Shown here piece after piece: positions 23,067 through 31,888 of a stretch of 37,627 nt of DNA. The notes under the pieces were generated by a model that saw nothing but the letters and a program-made list of their open reading frames with translations, searched no databases and was not told the DNA's origin. A program made the translations under genes and the position numbers. How positions within the stretch are numbered: position 1 is the stretch's first letter; every line of letters begins with the position of its first letter. This DNA comes from Lentisphaerota bacterium (GTDB lineage Bacteria; Verrucomicrobiota; Lentisphaeria; Victivallales; Victivallaceae). The DNA is taken from positions 1-37,627 of the forward strand of contig SUVX01000032.1 in NCBI GenBank assembly GCA_015061725.1, in the 5' to 3' direction.

Positions 23067-26000
23067 TTTGCCAGTTTGACAGCCACTTTGACGGCAACGC
23101 CGTTGAGGTCACATTCTGTATCGGTATTTCCCTCAAAAGCAATGTTTTCGGCGAGGACTTCACCGGCAATGTAATCTTTGTAAGAACTGAGCATTCCGGC
23201 GGATTCCTCCGGCAGAACACAGACCAGTTCGATACGGTCGGTGACTTCAAACTTCATCTCTTTACGCATGTTCTGGACTTTGCTGACCAGTTCGCGTGCC
23301 AGACCTTCGGCAATGAGTTCGGGAGTAAGTGCCGTTGTCAGAGCAATGGTGACACCGTTTTCGCTGGCGGCGACCATGCCCGGTTTTTCTTCACGCTGGA
23401 TGATAAGATCCGCAGCCGTGATATCGGCGGTATTGCCGTTGGCAAGCGTGAGGGTGATGGTTTTTCCGGCAATCAGGTCAGAGATTTCTGCACCGGTGAA
23501 CTGGGCGATACGGGCGGCAGCCTCTTTCATATCCTTGCCCAGACGGGAACCGAGAGCCTTGAAGTTCGCTTTGCAGGAACGTTTGACAAGTTCGGACTCA
23601 TCTGAAGTAAATTCAACTGTTTTCACGTTGAGTTCTTCAGCGATGATTCCTGCGGTTTTTTCCAGCATTTCGCGGGTCTTGGCATCCGCGGCGGCGAGGA
23701 TCGCCTTGCTCAGCGGTTGACGGACCTTGAGGTTGTTGGCGGTACGCAGGAAACGTCCCAGAGAAACAGCCGTCATGGTGAGAGACATCTGTTCTTCAAG
23801 ATACTTGTCGCGGCAGTCGCCGGGAACAGGATAATCGCACAGATGCACGGATTCGGGCATTTCTTCAGTCCGCAGTGCGCGGTAGATCGCCTCGGTGGTC
23901 ATCGGGATGAACGGTGCGGCAGTCTTGGCAAAGAGCAGCAGCACATAGTGCAGCGTGGCATAAGCCTCGTTCTTATCTTTATCTGAGTCACTCTTCCAGA
24001 AACGGCGGCGGCTGCGGCGGATGTACCAGTTGGTCAAGTCGTCGATGAATCTTGAGAAGCGGGTCGCCGCTTTCTGGAGATTGTAGACATCCATCTCTTC
24101 GCGGATTTCTTCAACCATCTGAGAAGCGGAACTCAAAATCCAGCGGTCAAGCACGTTGGAGGGATTGACCGGCGCTTTGACTTCGCCTTTGCCCGGATTG
24201 TAACCGTCAACATTGGCATAAGTGGTGAAGAAAGAAAGCGCATTCCACATGGGGATCATCACACCGCGCAGGATCTCTTTGACGCCGGTTTCAGAGAATC
24301 TCAAGTCCTCCGCACGGACAACCTGACTGCCCAGCATGAAAAGACGCAGGGCGTCGGCGCCGCAGCGGTCGATAACTTCGTTGGGGTCGGGATAGTTCTT
24401 TTTGCGTTTGGACATTTTCTGTCCGTCTTCAGCAAGGATCAAACCGTTGACAACGACGTTGCGGTAGGGGGATTTGCCGAAGAGGCAGACACCCAGAACC
24501 ATCAGCGTATAGAACCAGCCGCGGGTCTGGTCAAGTCCCTCAGCGATGAAGTCGGCGGGGAAGTTCTTTTCAAAGCGGTCCTTGTTTTCAAAGGGATAAT
24601 GCACCTGAGCGTAGGGCATGGCACCGGATTCAAACCAGCAGTCCAGCACTTCGGGGGTGCGGTGATAGGTTTTGCCGTCTTTTGTGATGACGATTTTATC
24701 AATGTAATGTTTGTGCAAATCGGTGACTTTCACGCCGGAAAGCTCTTCCAGTTCGGCAACGCTGCCGACGCAGATACGGTCTTCGGGATCTTCATCGTTA
24801 ATCCAGACGGGGATACAGGAACCCCAGAAACGGTTGCGGCTGATGTTCCAGTCACGGGCATTGAGCAGCCAGTTGGTGAAACGTTTGCCGCCGACATAAT
24901 CGGGCTGCCAGCGCACAGGTTCATTGGCAGCAGCCAGTTTTTCGTGCAGGTCTTCAACTTTGACATACCACGCTTCGATTGCGCGGTAGATCAGCGGCGT
25001 ATCGGTGCGGTCGCAGAAGGGATAACTGTGGGTGATCGTCGCCTGATGAACGAGTTTGCCCTCTTCTTTGAGGCGGCGGATAAGATCTTTGTCGCAGTCC
25101 TTGCAGAAGCGTCCGGCATATTCGGGCAGCTTGTCGGTGAAGTTGCAGGAACCATCCAGCGGATCGGCAATAACCATCAGTCCCGCTTCACGGCAGACTC
25201 TGAAGTCGTCTTCACCGTAGGCAGGGGCGATGTGAACAAGACCCACACCGCTGTCAATGGTCACATAGTCGTCATTGAGAACTCTGAACGCACCCTCTTT
25301 TTCAAATTCTGCATAATAGGGGAAGAGCGGTTCATAAGTCCAACCCTTGAGGGCGGAACCTTTCATTTCGGCAACGATTTCAAACTGTTCTTCTTTCTTG
25401 AACAGAGTGGAAACGCGTGCTTTTGCCATGATGTAGCAGGCTTTTTTGTCATCAGTAAGATCGCGGACAACGCAGTAATCCACATCCGCACCGGCACAGA
25501 TGGCAAGGTTTTCGGGCAGAGTCCAGGGGGTGGTGGTCCAGACGAGCAGATAGGTATCTCCCCAGGAAGAATCGGCACCGGTTTTAACCTTGACACGGAC
25601 GGTGACGGCAGGGTCCTGAACATCTTTGTAGTTGCTGCCGGCTTCAAAGTTTGAAAGCGGGGTTGAAAGTTTCCAGGAGTAGGGCATGATGCGGTAACTC
25701 TTGTAAACTCTGCCCTGATTCCAGAGCTGTTTGAAAATCCACCAGATCGTTTCCATGAACTGCGGATTCATGGTTTTGTAGTCGTTGTCAAAATCGACCC
25801 AGCGGCCCATTTTGGTCACAGTCTTGCGCCAGTCATCCACATAACGCAGAACCATGGAACGGCACTGTTCGTTGAATTTGTCAACGCCGAAAGCCTTGAT
25901 TTCATAAGCGCCGTTGATTTTGAGGGCATCCTGCGCCAATGCTTCGATGGGCAGACCGTGTGTATCCCAGCCGAAACGGCGCTCAACGTATTTGCCGAGC

Positions 26001-26224
26001 ATGGTCTGATAGCGGGGAACGACGTCTTTGATGGTTCCGGCGAGCAGGTGTCCGTAGTGAGGCAGACCGGTTGCAAACGGAGGTCCGTCATAAAAAACGA
26101 ATTCTTCGCCGCCTTTGCGCTGTTCAAGAGACTTCTTGAATGTATCATGTTCCTGCCAGAATGCGAGGATTTCCTGTTCAAGTGCAGGGAAATCAACCTG
26201 ATTGGAGATGTTGGGAAATGCCAT
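23063..26224 (-). CDS. ileS: Isoleucyl-tRNA synthetase, eukaryote-like type 2
   Basis: The 1053-aa enzyme charges tRNA-Ile with isoleucine in the cytoplasm. The HIGH-type motif is HYGH at residues 56-59 in FYDGPPFATGLPHYGHLLAG, and KMSKR lies at about 603. The N-terminal block, GWDTHGLPIE and the C-terminal region without the usual type-1 zinc site fit the type-2 (eukaryote-like) IleRS class, known to be naturally less sensitive to mupirocin. The large CP1 editing domain lies between about 180 and 420. AAGGT precedes the ATG. The gene follows the symporter gene by 30 bp and overlaps the acetyltransferase gene by 4 bp, so the four minus-strand genes may share a transcript. Confidence 0.96.
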   Translation of the reverse strand: MAFPNISNQVDFPALEQEILAFWQEHDTFKKSLEQRKGGEEFVFYDGPPFATGLPHYGHLLAGTIKDVVPRYQTMLGKYVERRFGWDTHGLPIEALAQDALKINGAYEIKAFGVDKFNEQCRSMVLRYVDDWRKTVTKMGRWVDFDNDYKTMNPQFMETIWWIFKQLWNQGRVYKSYRIMPYSWKLSTPLSNFEAGSNYKDVQDPAVTVRVKVKTGADSSWGDTYLLVWTTTPWTLPENLAICAGADVDYCVVRDLTDDKKACYIMAKARVSTLFKKEEQFEIVAEMKGSALKGWTYEPLFPYYAEFEKEGAFRVLNDDYVTIDSGVGLVHIAPAYGEDDFRVCREAGLMVIADPLDGSCNFTDKLPEYAGRFCKDCDKDLIRRLKEEGKLVHQATITHSYPFCDRTDTPLIYRAIEAWYVKVEDLHEKLAAANEPVRWQPDYVGGKRFTNWLLNARDWNISRNRFWGSCIPVWINDEDPEDRICVGSVAELEELSGVKVTDLHKHYIDKIVITKDGKTYHRTPEVLDCWFESGAMPYAQVHYPFENKDRFEKNFPADFIAEGLDQTRGWFYTLMVLGVCLFGKSPYRNVVVNGLILAEDGQKMSKRKKNYPDPNEVIDRCGADALRLFMLGSQVVRAEDLRFSETGVKEILRGVMIPMWNALSFFTTYANVDGYNPGKGEVKAPVNPSNVLDRWILSSASQMVEEIREEMDVYNLQKAATRFSRFIDDLTNWYIRRSRRRFWKSDSDKDKNEAYATLHYVLLLFAKTAAPFIPMTTEAIYRALRTEEMPESVHLCDYPVPGDCRDKYLEEQMSLTMTAVSLGRFLRTANNLKVRQPLSKAILAAADAKTREMLEKTAGIIAEELNVKTVEFTSDESELVKRSCKANFKALGSRLGKDMKEAAARIAQFTGAEISDLIAGKTITLTLANGNTADITAADLIIQREEKPGMVAASENGVTIALTTALTPELIAEGLARELVSKVQNMRKEMKFEVTDRIELVCVLPEESAGMLSSYKDYIAGEVLAENIAFEGNTDTECDLNGVAVKVAVKLAK

Positions 26225-26254
26225 TTTAGTTACCTTGATATATAAGTTATGAAA

Positions 26255-27883
26255 TTATTTTCTTTTAAAACAACGTGAAATGTGATTTTTTGGCAGCTTT
26301 TCAGAGAACAAACTTACCGCCACCAGAACGACCGCCGCAAGCGGCAGAGAGTAAATGAACGGGTCAACAAAAGGCCACGGATGGGTGGAAATAAGTTCAC
26401 TCTTACCGAAAAGTGCCTGACAAATACCGAGTGCAGCGGATTCTTTGCGATGCAGAAACACCAATCCGATAATTGATGAGACTGTGCCGGTCGCAATGCT
26501 CGCCCAAACTCCTGTTTTTGTGGCGCCTTTCCAGTAAAGTGCCGAAAAATATGCCGGCAGAAACGCCGCGGCGCAGATGCCGAAAAAGATTGCCGTTCCC
26601 CGGGCAACGACTCCCGGCGGCAGAATCATGGCAAAAATGATGGATAATATAATTCCGAAAATCATTCCGGTTCTCGTGACCGTAAGATTATCATGTCTTG
26701 CGTTGGTGACGGTGCGGAAGAAATCGTGTCCGATAGAGGATCCCGTCACATGAAAGAGCGAACTTAAAGTGGACATCGCCGCCGAAAGCATGGTGAGGAA
26801 AAAGAGATACAACACCACGCCGGGCAGAGCTTCACGGATGAATATCGGAATGATCAAGTCGGGATTCCCCCGTGCCGCCTGGATGGCAAGCGATTGGAAA
26901 TTATTTGCAATTCCAAGATCTGTCCGGTAAAAGAACACATTTGAAAGTGCGCCGACGGTGTAGGCTGAACCGACTGTCAGCAGAATGAACACGCCGCCGA
27001 CGAGAACAGCACGGTTGAGTTCACGTCCGCTTTTGACAGTCATGAAACGGACTGCCAGCTGAGGTTGAGCCAATGCGCCGATACCGACACCGAGCATAAT
27101 GCTTGAAACAAGAGTCCACCACCAGACGGAGTTGAATTCAGGCATGACCGTCCAGCCGCGGTGTCCGAGGGCATATTCAACCGGCAGGTGCTGTTTGACC
27201 AGCGGTGCCATATCGGTCAACGCCTGATGAGCAGGGACGATCCCCCCCAGACGCCAGTAACACGAAACCAGAAGAATAAGCATACCGCAGATCATGACTG
27301 TTCCCATGAGCGCATCCACATACATAATGCCTTTGAGTCCGCCGAAAATAACATAGACCGCAACGACAAAAGCGAAAACCGTCAACGCCCAGGCGTAGGG
27401 GATCTGCATGATTTCCTGTACAAAACGGGCGCCGCCGATCAAAACAACGCTGGAGTAAAGCGGCACAAATACGAAAATGATAAGAGATATGAGAATTTTC
27501 AAGCCCGGCGCGCGGAAGCGTTTGCCGATAAATTCAGGGAACGTTTTGGCGTTGAGAATTGCGCCCATCTGCCGGGTGCGTTTACCGAACCAGACAAAGG
27601 CGGCAAAAATGCCGATGGCGATATTCATGAAAACCAGCCAGAGGACACCCAGTCCGAACTGTCCTGCGATGCCGCCGAATCCGACCAGAGCCGAGGTGCT
27701 GATAAAAGCCGCACCGTAGCTCATTGCCATCACAAAGGGATTGACGGAGCGTCCGGCAAGAAGATAATCTTTGCTGTTCTGCGTTTTTTTCCACCCTCTC
27801 CAGCCGAGATAGCCGATGAGAATGACGTATCCCAGAATGAGAAAGCCGAAAACGAAGCTGTCGATTCCGTTTGAGTTATTCAT
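26255..27883 (-). CDS. Sodium/solute symporter (SSS family)
   Basis: The start was set at 27883 with a strong AAGGAGG 5 nt upstream; the 542-aa product begins MNNSNGIDSFVFGFLIL. It has about 13 hydrophobic segments. DYLLAGRSVNPFVMAMSYGAAFIS at about 40-63 is the family's sodium-site region, and LFFLTMLSAAMSTLSSLFHV is the second conserved block. The closest families import acetate, proline or pantothenate; the substrate is not decided. The small accessory gene just upstream overlaps the start (its stop codon lies 5 bp inside), which fits the branch of this family that works with a short one-helix partner. Confidence 0.92.
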   Translation of the reverse strand: MNNSNGIDSFVFGFLILGYVILIGYLGWRGWKKTQNSKDYLLAGRSVNPFVMAMSYGAAFISTSALVGFGGIAGQFGLGVLWLVFMNIAIGIFAAFVWFGKRTRQMGAILNAKTFPEFIGKRFRAPGLKILISLIIFVFVPLYSSVVLIGGARFVQEIMQIPYAWALTVFAFVVAVYVIFGGLKGIMYVDALMGTVMICGMLILLVSCYWRLGGIVPAHQALTDMAPLVKQHLPVEYALGHRGWTVMPEFNSVWWWTLVSSIMLGVGIGALAQPQLAVRFMTVKSGRELNRAVLVGGVFILLTVGSAYTVGALSNVFFYRTDLGIANNFQSLAIQAARGNPDLIIPIFIREALPGVVLYLFFLTMLSAAMSTLSSLFHVTGSSIGHDFFRTVTNARHDNLTVTRTGMIFGIILSIIFAMILPPGVVARGTAIFFGICAAAFLPAYFSALYWKGATKTGVWASIATGTVSSIIGLVFLHRKESAALGICQALFGKSELISTHPWPFVDPFIYSLPLAAVVLVAVSLFSEKLPKNHISRCFKRK

Positions 27884-28007
27884 TTTTACCTCCTTGAGAA
27901 TCATCGTCTTTGTTCCAGTTGATGATACCGTAGACGAGGCAGACACCGGTGACGGCAACACTGCCGAGCATGGCGATTGCGATTGAAATATCTCCGAGTC
28001 CGAACAT
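27876..28007 (-). CDS. Symporter small accessory protein
   Basis: A 43-aa protein, MFGLGDISIAIAMLGSVAVT and on to GIINWNKDDDSQGGKNE, has one membrane helix between a short GLGD opening and an INWNK charged tail. The opening, the single helix and the INWNK end match the small accessory proteins found upstream of some SSS transporters. The stop codon overlaps the symporter start region by 8 bp, so translation is coupled; the symporter's AAGGAGG lies inside this gene. Its own ribosome site is weak. It was found by reading the sequence just before the symporter. Confidence 0.8.
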   Translation of the reverse strand: MFGLGDISIAIAMLGSVAVTGVCLVYGIINWNKDDDSQGGKNE

Positions 28008-28038
28008 AATTTCTATCTTTGCTTCAGTTGAACTTTTT

Positions 28039-28075
28039 TTCCGGCGGAAGGGGATCTTCTGTTGAATGCCGCCGG
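28039..28075 (-). other. Leader hairpin CCGGCGG/CCGCCGG before the symporter genes
   Basis: On the minus strand a 7-bp stem is followed by AAAAAAAG, about 30 nt before the small accessory gene. It has no T run, so it is not a terminator in this direction. It may be a leader structure. Confidence 0.4.
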
Positions 28076-28096
28076 AGCTTGATGGTTATATAACAC

Positions 28097-28130
28097 AAAA
28101 GGCGGACGAGGCATATACCCGTCCGCCTTG
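28097..28130 (-). terminator. Terminator of rpmB
   Basis: AGGCGGACG and CGTCCGCCT pair on the minus strand, followed by TTTTG, 33 bp after the stop codon. Confidence 0.75.
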
Positions 28131-28162
28131 ATTGACAAACCAAGTCGATCTCCGCAGGGAGC

Positions 28163-28390
28163 TTACGCCTTCTGGAAATCGCCGGTGCGAATGCAAGCTG
28201 CACAGAGCTTGACAGTTCTGACTGTACCGCCGTCATTGATTTTGACGGACTGAAGATTGACTTCAAAGGTACGTTTGGTATTCTTCATAACGTGCATACC
28301 GATACCGCCGGCCTTTTTTGCCAAACCCTTGCGGGTGATGCAGCCGCCGTTGGCTTTGGTCTTGCCGCAAATTGCGCAAACTCTGCTCAT
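28163..28390 (-). CDS. rpmB: Ribosomal protein bL28
   Basis: The 75-aa protein has MSRVCAICGKTKANG at the start and KLCAACIRTG near the end. The two CxxC pairs are the zinc-binding (C+) form of bL28 in the large ribosomal subunit. The core VNLQSVKINDGGTVRTVKLC is typical. The ribosome site is GAGGATAAA, close to the ATG. It lies 112 bp after tRNA-Lys on the same strand; co-transcription is possible. An intrinsic terminator follows. Confidence 0.96.
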   Translation of the reverse strand: MSRVCAICGKTKANGGCITRKGLAKKAGGIGMHVMKNTKRTFEVNLQSVKINDGGTVRTVKLCAACIRTGDFQKA

Positions 28391-28502
28391 TTTATCCTCG
28401 CTGTTTAGATTTTTACTGACTATCTTGTTTCCGCCCTTGACCGGAATCCCTCAAAAGCAACTCAGGTGTTGTCCCGGTTCCGGCGGACATATACAAAAAA
28501 AA

Positions 28503-28578
28503 TGGTGGGTTGGCCGGGGCTCGAACCCGGGACCACCGCCTTAAAAGGGCGATGCTCTACCGACTGAGCTACCAACCC
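28503..28578 (-). tRNA. tRNA-Lys (TTT)
   Basis: The 76-nt minus-strand cloverleaf has acceptor GGGTTGG/CCAACCC, an encoded CCA, anticodon loop CTTTTAA (TTT), and T arm CCGGG-TTCGAGC-CCCGG. Confidence 0.96.
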
Positions 28579-28619
28579 GCCAGGTTTTGTTTTGCTGTCA
28601 CATCTGACAACAGAAACAA

Positions 28620-28647
28620 AATATACTGCATTTTTTTGTAATGTCAA
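28620..28647 (-). promoter_or_regulatory. Promoter of tRNA-Lys (and possibly rpmB)
   Basis: On the minus strand a consensus TTGACA (28642-28647) and TATATT (28620-28625) are 16 bp apart. The tRNA starts about 41 nt downstream. Confidence 0.75.
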
Positions 28648-28706
28648 GCAAATTTTGAAAAAATTTTAAAATTTCTTCTCTTTTTTGTCTCTTTTCGTCT
28701 TGTGAC

Positions 28707-28735
28707 TTGCTTTTTTTAATATACACATCTATATT
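28707..28735 (+). promoter_or_regulatory. Promoter of the FMN-riboswitch operon
   Basis: TTGCTT (28707-28712) and TATATT (28730-28735) are 17 bp apart. The riboswitch begins about 33 nt after the -10 box. Confidence 0.65.
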
Positions 28736-28768
28736 ATTTTTTACAAGTTGTTTTTTTTGACAAATAAA

Positions 28769-28905
28769 GATCTTCGGGGCAGGGTGCGATGGAAAAATTG
28801 GTTTTCCGTCAATTCCCGACCGGCGGTAAAAGTCCGCGAACCGCTGTGGCGGTCAGAAACGGTGGAATTCCGTTACCGACGGTAAAGTCCGGATGAGAGA
28901 GGGTC
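28769..28905 (+). ncRNA. FMN riboswitch (RFN element)
   Basis: The conserved blocks are all present: GATCTTCGGGGCAGGGTG, then ATTCCCGACCGGCGGTAAAAG, GTCCGCGA, CCGACGGTAAAGTCCGGATG and the closing GAGAGAGGG. P1 forms between GATCTTC and GAGGGTC. FMN binding normally lowers expression of flavin genes. In the leader, CCTCC (28954-28958) is complementary to the GGAGG ribosome site of the next gene (28978-28982), which suggests control of translation. No clear hairpin with a T run is seen. The first gene is ymdB, not a rib gene; ribBA is second. Confidence 0.95.
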
Positions 28906-28989
28906 CGCAGAAAAATGTTTTCCGTGCATACGGGCGATTTCTGCGTCCATTATCCTCCCGGAGTGTTTTTTGATGAAGGAGGCAGAATA

Positions 28990-29781
28990 ATGAGATTTAT
29001 ATTTATAGGAGATGTCGTCGGCAAGGGCGGCAGGGAAACCATCAAACAGCTGGTTCCCGAGCTCCGGAGAGAATACAACGCACAGTTCGTTATCGTCAAC
29101 GGCGAAAACTCCGCCGGCGGAAACGGACTTACCGGCAGCTGCCTGAGAGAACTGCTCCACAGCTGCGATGTGGTGACTTCAGGTGACCACACTTGGGATC
29201 AGAAAGGCTTTGATCTTGAAATAGACCGCTTTGACCGCATGATCCGTCCCGCCAACTATCACGCCTGTCAGCCCGGCAGAGGATACGGCATTTTTGACAA
29301 TCCCGCCGGCGGCAAGATCGCTGTTATCGCACTTCAGGGAAAAGTTTTTATGAAAGAAAGTGCCGGTTGTCCCTTTGAAACCGCTGATAAGATCCTTGCT
29401 GAACTGCCTGCGGCGGTCAAAACCATCGTTGTTGACTTTCACGCCGAAGCCACCAGCGAAAAACTGGCTTTGGCAAGTTATCTTGACGGACGTGTGACCG
29501 CCGTTCTCGGGACACATACCCACGTCCAGACTGCCGATGCGCGTATACTGCCCGGCGGGACTGCCGCCATCACCGATACCGGTATGACCGGCGCCGATGC
29601 AAGTATTCTCGGACGTGCCATCCCCGATGTACTGAAAAAGTTTTCAAGTGGTATGCCCTGCCGTCTGCCCGTTGTTGAAAGCGGCACCATCCGTCTGGAC
29701 GGCGTTGCAGTAACTTATGATCATGTTTCAGGAAGAGCCTCGGCAATCGAGAGTTTTTCCAAACGTTTTGAAATACAGTAA
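28990..29781 (+). CDS. ymdB: YmdB-family metallophosphoesterase
   Basis: The start was set at 28990 with AAGGAGG 8 nt upstream. The 263-aa protein carries the family's metal-site motifs in order: GDVVGKGGR, NGENSAGGNG, DHTWDQK, DFHAEATSEK and GTHTHVQTAD. The B. subtilis member YmdB hydrolyses 2',3'-cyclic nucleotide phosphates and affects biofilm and stress behaviour. It is the first gene behind the FMN riboswitch, 25 bp before ribBA. A role linked to flavin metabolism is not known for the family, so the link here is notable. Confidence 0.92.
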   Translation: MRFIFIGDVVGKGGRETIKQLVPELRREYNAQFVIVNGENSAGGNGLTGSCLRELLHSCDVVTSGDHTWDQKGFDLEIDRFDRMIRPANYHACQPGRGYGIFDNPAGGKIAVIALQGKVFMKESAGCPFETADKILAELPAAVKTIVVDFHAEATSEKLALASYLDGRVTAVLGTHTHVQTADARILPGGTAAITDTGMTGADASILGRAIPDVLKKFSSGMPCRLPVVESGTIRLDGVAVTYDHVSGRASAIESFSKRFEIQ

Positions 29782-29805
29782 TATATTATATATACAGGTG
29801 AAATT

Positions 29806-31005
29806 ATGGAAGACTTTAAATTTTCTCCGGTAGAGGAACTGCTTGAAGATATCCGTGCCGGAAAGCTCATCATCATAACCGATGACGAAGACAGAGAAAA
29901 CGAGGGAGACCTTGTCTGCGCTTCTGACTTTGCCACGCCGGAAAACATTGCTTTCATGGCGCGTTATGCCTGCGGCTTGATCTGCGCTCCCATTACGCAG
30001 GAACGTGCGGCAGAGTTGAATCTCTCCACGCCCGCCTCTATGACCGATCCCTTCGGAACGGCATTCACCCAGAGTGTTGATTACCGTCACGGCACCACCA
30101 CCGGAATCAGCGCATTTGACCGTTCCAAGACGGTAATGGCGCTCAATGACCCCAAAAGCACGGCGGCGGATTTTACTCAGCCGGGACACCTCTTTCCGCT
30201 GATTGCCCGTCCCGGCGGTGTTTTAAGAAGAACCGGACACACCGAGGCGGCGGTTGACCTTGCCCGGTTTGCCGGATGTACTCCCGGTGGTGTCATCTGC
30301 GAAATCATGAATACCGACGGCACCATGGCAAGACTGCCCCAGCTGATTGAATTTGCCAGAGAACACGATCTTAAAATCGGCAGTGTTGCTTCTCTGGTTG
30401 AGTACCGCCGCCATAATGAACGCCTGATCATCCGCGGAGAGAGTGCCAAACTGCCGACTGAGTTCGGAGAATTCACCATCACCGCTTACAGAACCAAAGT
30501 GGATACTTTTGAACATCTGGCTCTGGTTTGCGGGGATGTGAAAAATCAGCAGGATGTCCTTGTCCGCGTCCACAGCGAATGCTTGACCGGCGATGTCTTT
30601 GCTTCGCGCCGCTGCGACTGCGGCAGTCAGCTGCACGCCGCCATGCGCCAGATCGCCGCCAACGGTTCGGGCGTTCTTGTCTATCTGCGTCAGGAGGGAC
30701 GCGGAATCGGTATTTTCAATAAGATTCACGCCTACAAACTTCAGGATGAGGGCTGCGACACCGTTGAAGCCAATGAAAGACTGGGATTCCCCGATGACTT
30801 GCGCGAATACGGTATCGGCGTTCAGATTCTGCTTGATCTGGGGGTGAAGTCCGTGCGTCTTCTGACCAACAATCCCAAGAAGCTTGTTGGTTTGTCGGGG
30901 TACGGTATGGAAGTGTCTGAACGCGTGCCGATCATCATTCCGCCCAATGAGGATAACGCTTTTTATCTTGAAACCAAAAAAGTCCGTATGGACCACATGA
31001 TTTGA
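29806..31005 (+). CDS. ribBA: 3,4-dihydroxy-2-butanone-4-phosphate synthase / GTP cyclohydrolase II
   Basis: This bifunctional 399-aa enzyme supplies both precursors of riboflavin. The N-terminal half has TDDEDRENEGDL, HGTTTGISAFDR and RTGHTEAAVDLARFAG, the synthase motifs. The C-terminal half has the zinc-site region VRVHSECLTGDVFASRRCDC and RQEGRGIGIFNKIHAYKLQD of cyclohydrolase II. AGGTGA precedes the ATG. It follows ymdB by 24 bp under the FMN riboswitch, so flavin level sets its expression. Confidence 0.97.
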   Translation: MEDFKFSPVEELLEDIRAGKLIIITDDEDRENEGDLVCASDFATPENIAFMARYACGLICAPITQERAAELNLSTPASMTDPFGTAFTQSVDYRHGTTTGISAFDRSKTVMALNDPKSTAADFTQPGHLFPLIARPGGVLRRTGHTEAAVDLARFAGCTPGGVICEIMNTDGTMARLPQLIEFAREHDLKIGSVASLVEYRRHNERLIIRGESAKLPTEFGEFTITAYRTKVDTFEHLALVCGDVKNQQDVLVRVHSECLTGDVFASRRCDCGSQLHAAMRQIAANGSGVLVYLRQEGRGIGIFNKIHAYKLQDEGCDTVEANERLGFPDDLREYGIGVQILLDLGVKSVRLLTNNPKKLVGLSGYGMEVSERVPIIIPPNEDNAFYLETKKVRMDHMI

Positions 31006-31012
31006 AAAAGAA

Positions 31013-31870
31013 ATGATTTATCCTGATACCATACGCCGCGTGGGAATCATCACGCCCGCCGGAAGACTTGCTCCTGAACTTGTGGAGTCCGGTATTGCCG
31101 TTCTCCGCAAAGAGGGAATCAAAGTGGATTCTCCCGCCCCTCTGCCCGAATGCAAAGTTGCCTACCTTGCCGGAACACCAGAGGATCGTGCGGAACAGAT
31201 CGAAAATCTCTGGCTTGATCCTGAAATCGATCTTCTGCTCTGCTCCCGGGGCGGATTCGGCTGCGCCCAGCTTCTGGTGCTGCTCAACTGGAAAAAACTT
31301 GCCCGCAGAAACATTCCCCTTGCCGGATACAGCGATATTACGGCTCTTCACTGGGGAATGGCGTCCAAACGCGCCGGATTGCCGGTGGTTTCACCCATGC
31401 TGGGGAAACTTTCTTCCATTGACGAAAAGACCCGCAGTACCATTTGCGGCGCTTTTACGGGAACTGAACGTACAGCTTCGGTCAACCTGATTTCAGGAGA
31501 GGCGTTTTCCGGAAAAATCCTCGCCGGAAATCTGACTGTTGCCGCAAGTCTGGCAGGTGGAGATTATGTTCCTGATTCAAGAGATAAAGTCATTCTGCTT
31601 GAAGATATCAATGAACCGGTTTACAAAATCGACCGCTGTCTGACCCAGTTGGAACAGAGCGGATTTTTTGATCAGGTTCAGGGGGTGGTGTTCGGTTCAT
31701 TTTCGGGCAGTGACCCGCGTGAACTTGAAGAACTTTTCATCCGTTTCGCGCGCAGAACCGGCAAGCCTGTTGCTTCCGGATTCCCGTTCGGACACAATCT
31801 GCCGCTTGTTTCATTTTCTTTTGAGGATACCATTACAATTACCGGTAATAAAGCCATTATCAAACGATAA
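31013..31870 (+). CDS. ldcA: LD-carboxypeptidase (S66 family, muramoyltetrapeptide carboxypeptidase)
   Basis: The 285-aa enzyme removes the last D-Ala from peptidoglycan tetrapeptides during cell-wall recycling in the cytoplasm. The family blocks are IITPAG, LLCSRGGFGCAQLL, the nucleophile Ser in AGYSDITAL, a Glu in ILLEDINEPVYKIDR and a His in FPFGHNLP, so the Ser-Glu-His triad is present. It begins 7 bp after ribBA and has a weak ribosome site, so it is probably coupled to it. Why a wall-recycling enzyme sits in a flavin operon is not clear. Confidence 0.9.
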   Translation: MIYPDTIRRVGIITPAGRLAPELVESGIAVLRKEGIKVDSPAPLPECKVAYLAGTPEDRAEQIENLWLDPEIDLLLCSRGGFGCAQLLVLLNWKKLARRNIPLAGYSDITALHWGMASKRAGLPVVSPMLGKLSSIDEKTRSTICGAFTGTERTASVNLISGEAFSGKILAGNLTVAASLAGGDYVPDSRDKVILLEDINEPVYKIDRCLTQLEQSGFFDQVQGVVFGSFSGSDPRELEELFIRFARRTGKPVASGFPFGHNLPLVSFSFEDTITITGNKAIIKR

Positions 31871-31888
31871 ATTTCAAGGAGATAAAAA

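Noticed and set aside
24599..25654. 351-codon open frame on the plus strand
   Set aside because: It is a shadow of ileS on the opposite strand.
28024..28266. 80-codon open frame on the minus strand overlapping rpmB
   Set aside because: It overlaps rpmB in another phase, runs through its terminator and has no ribosome site.
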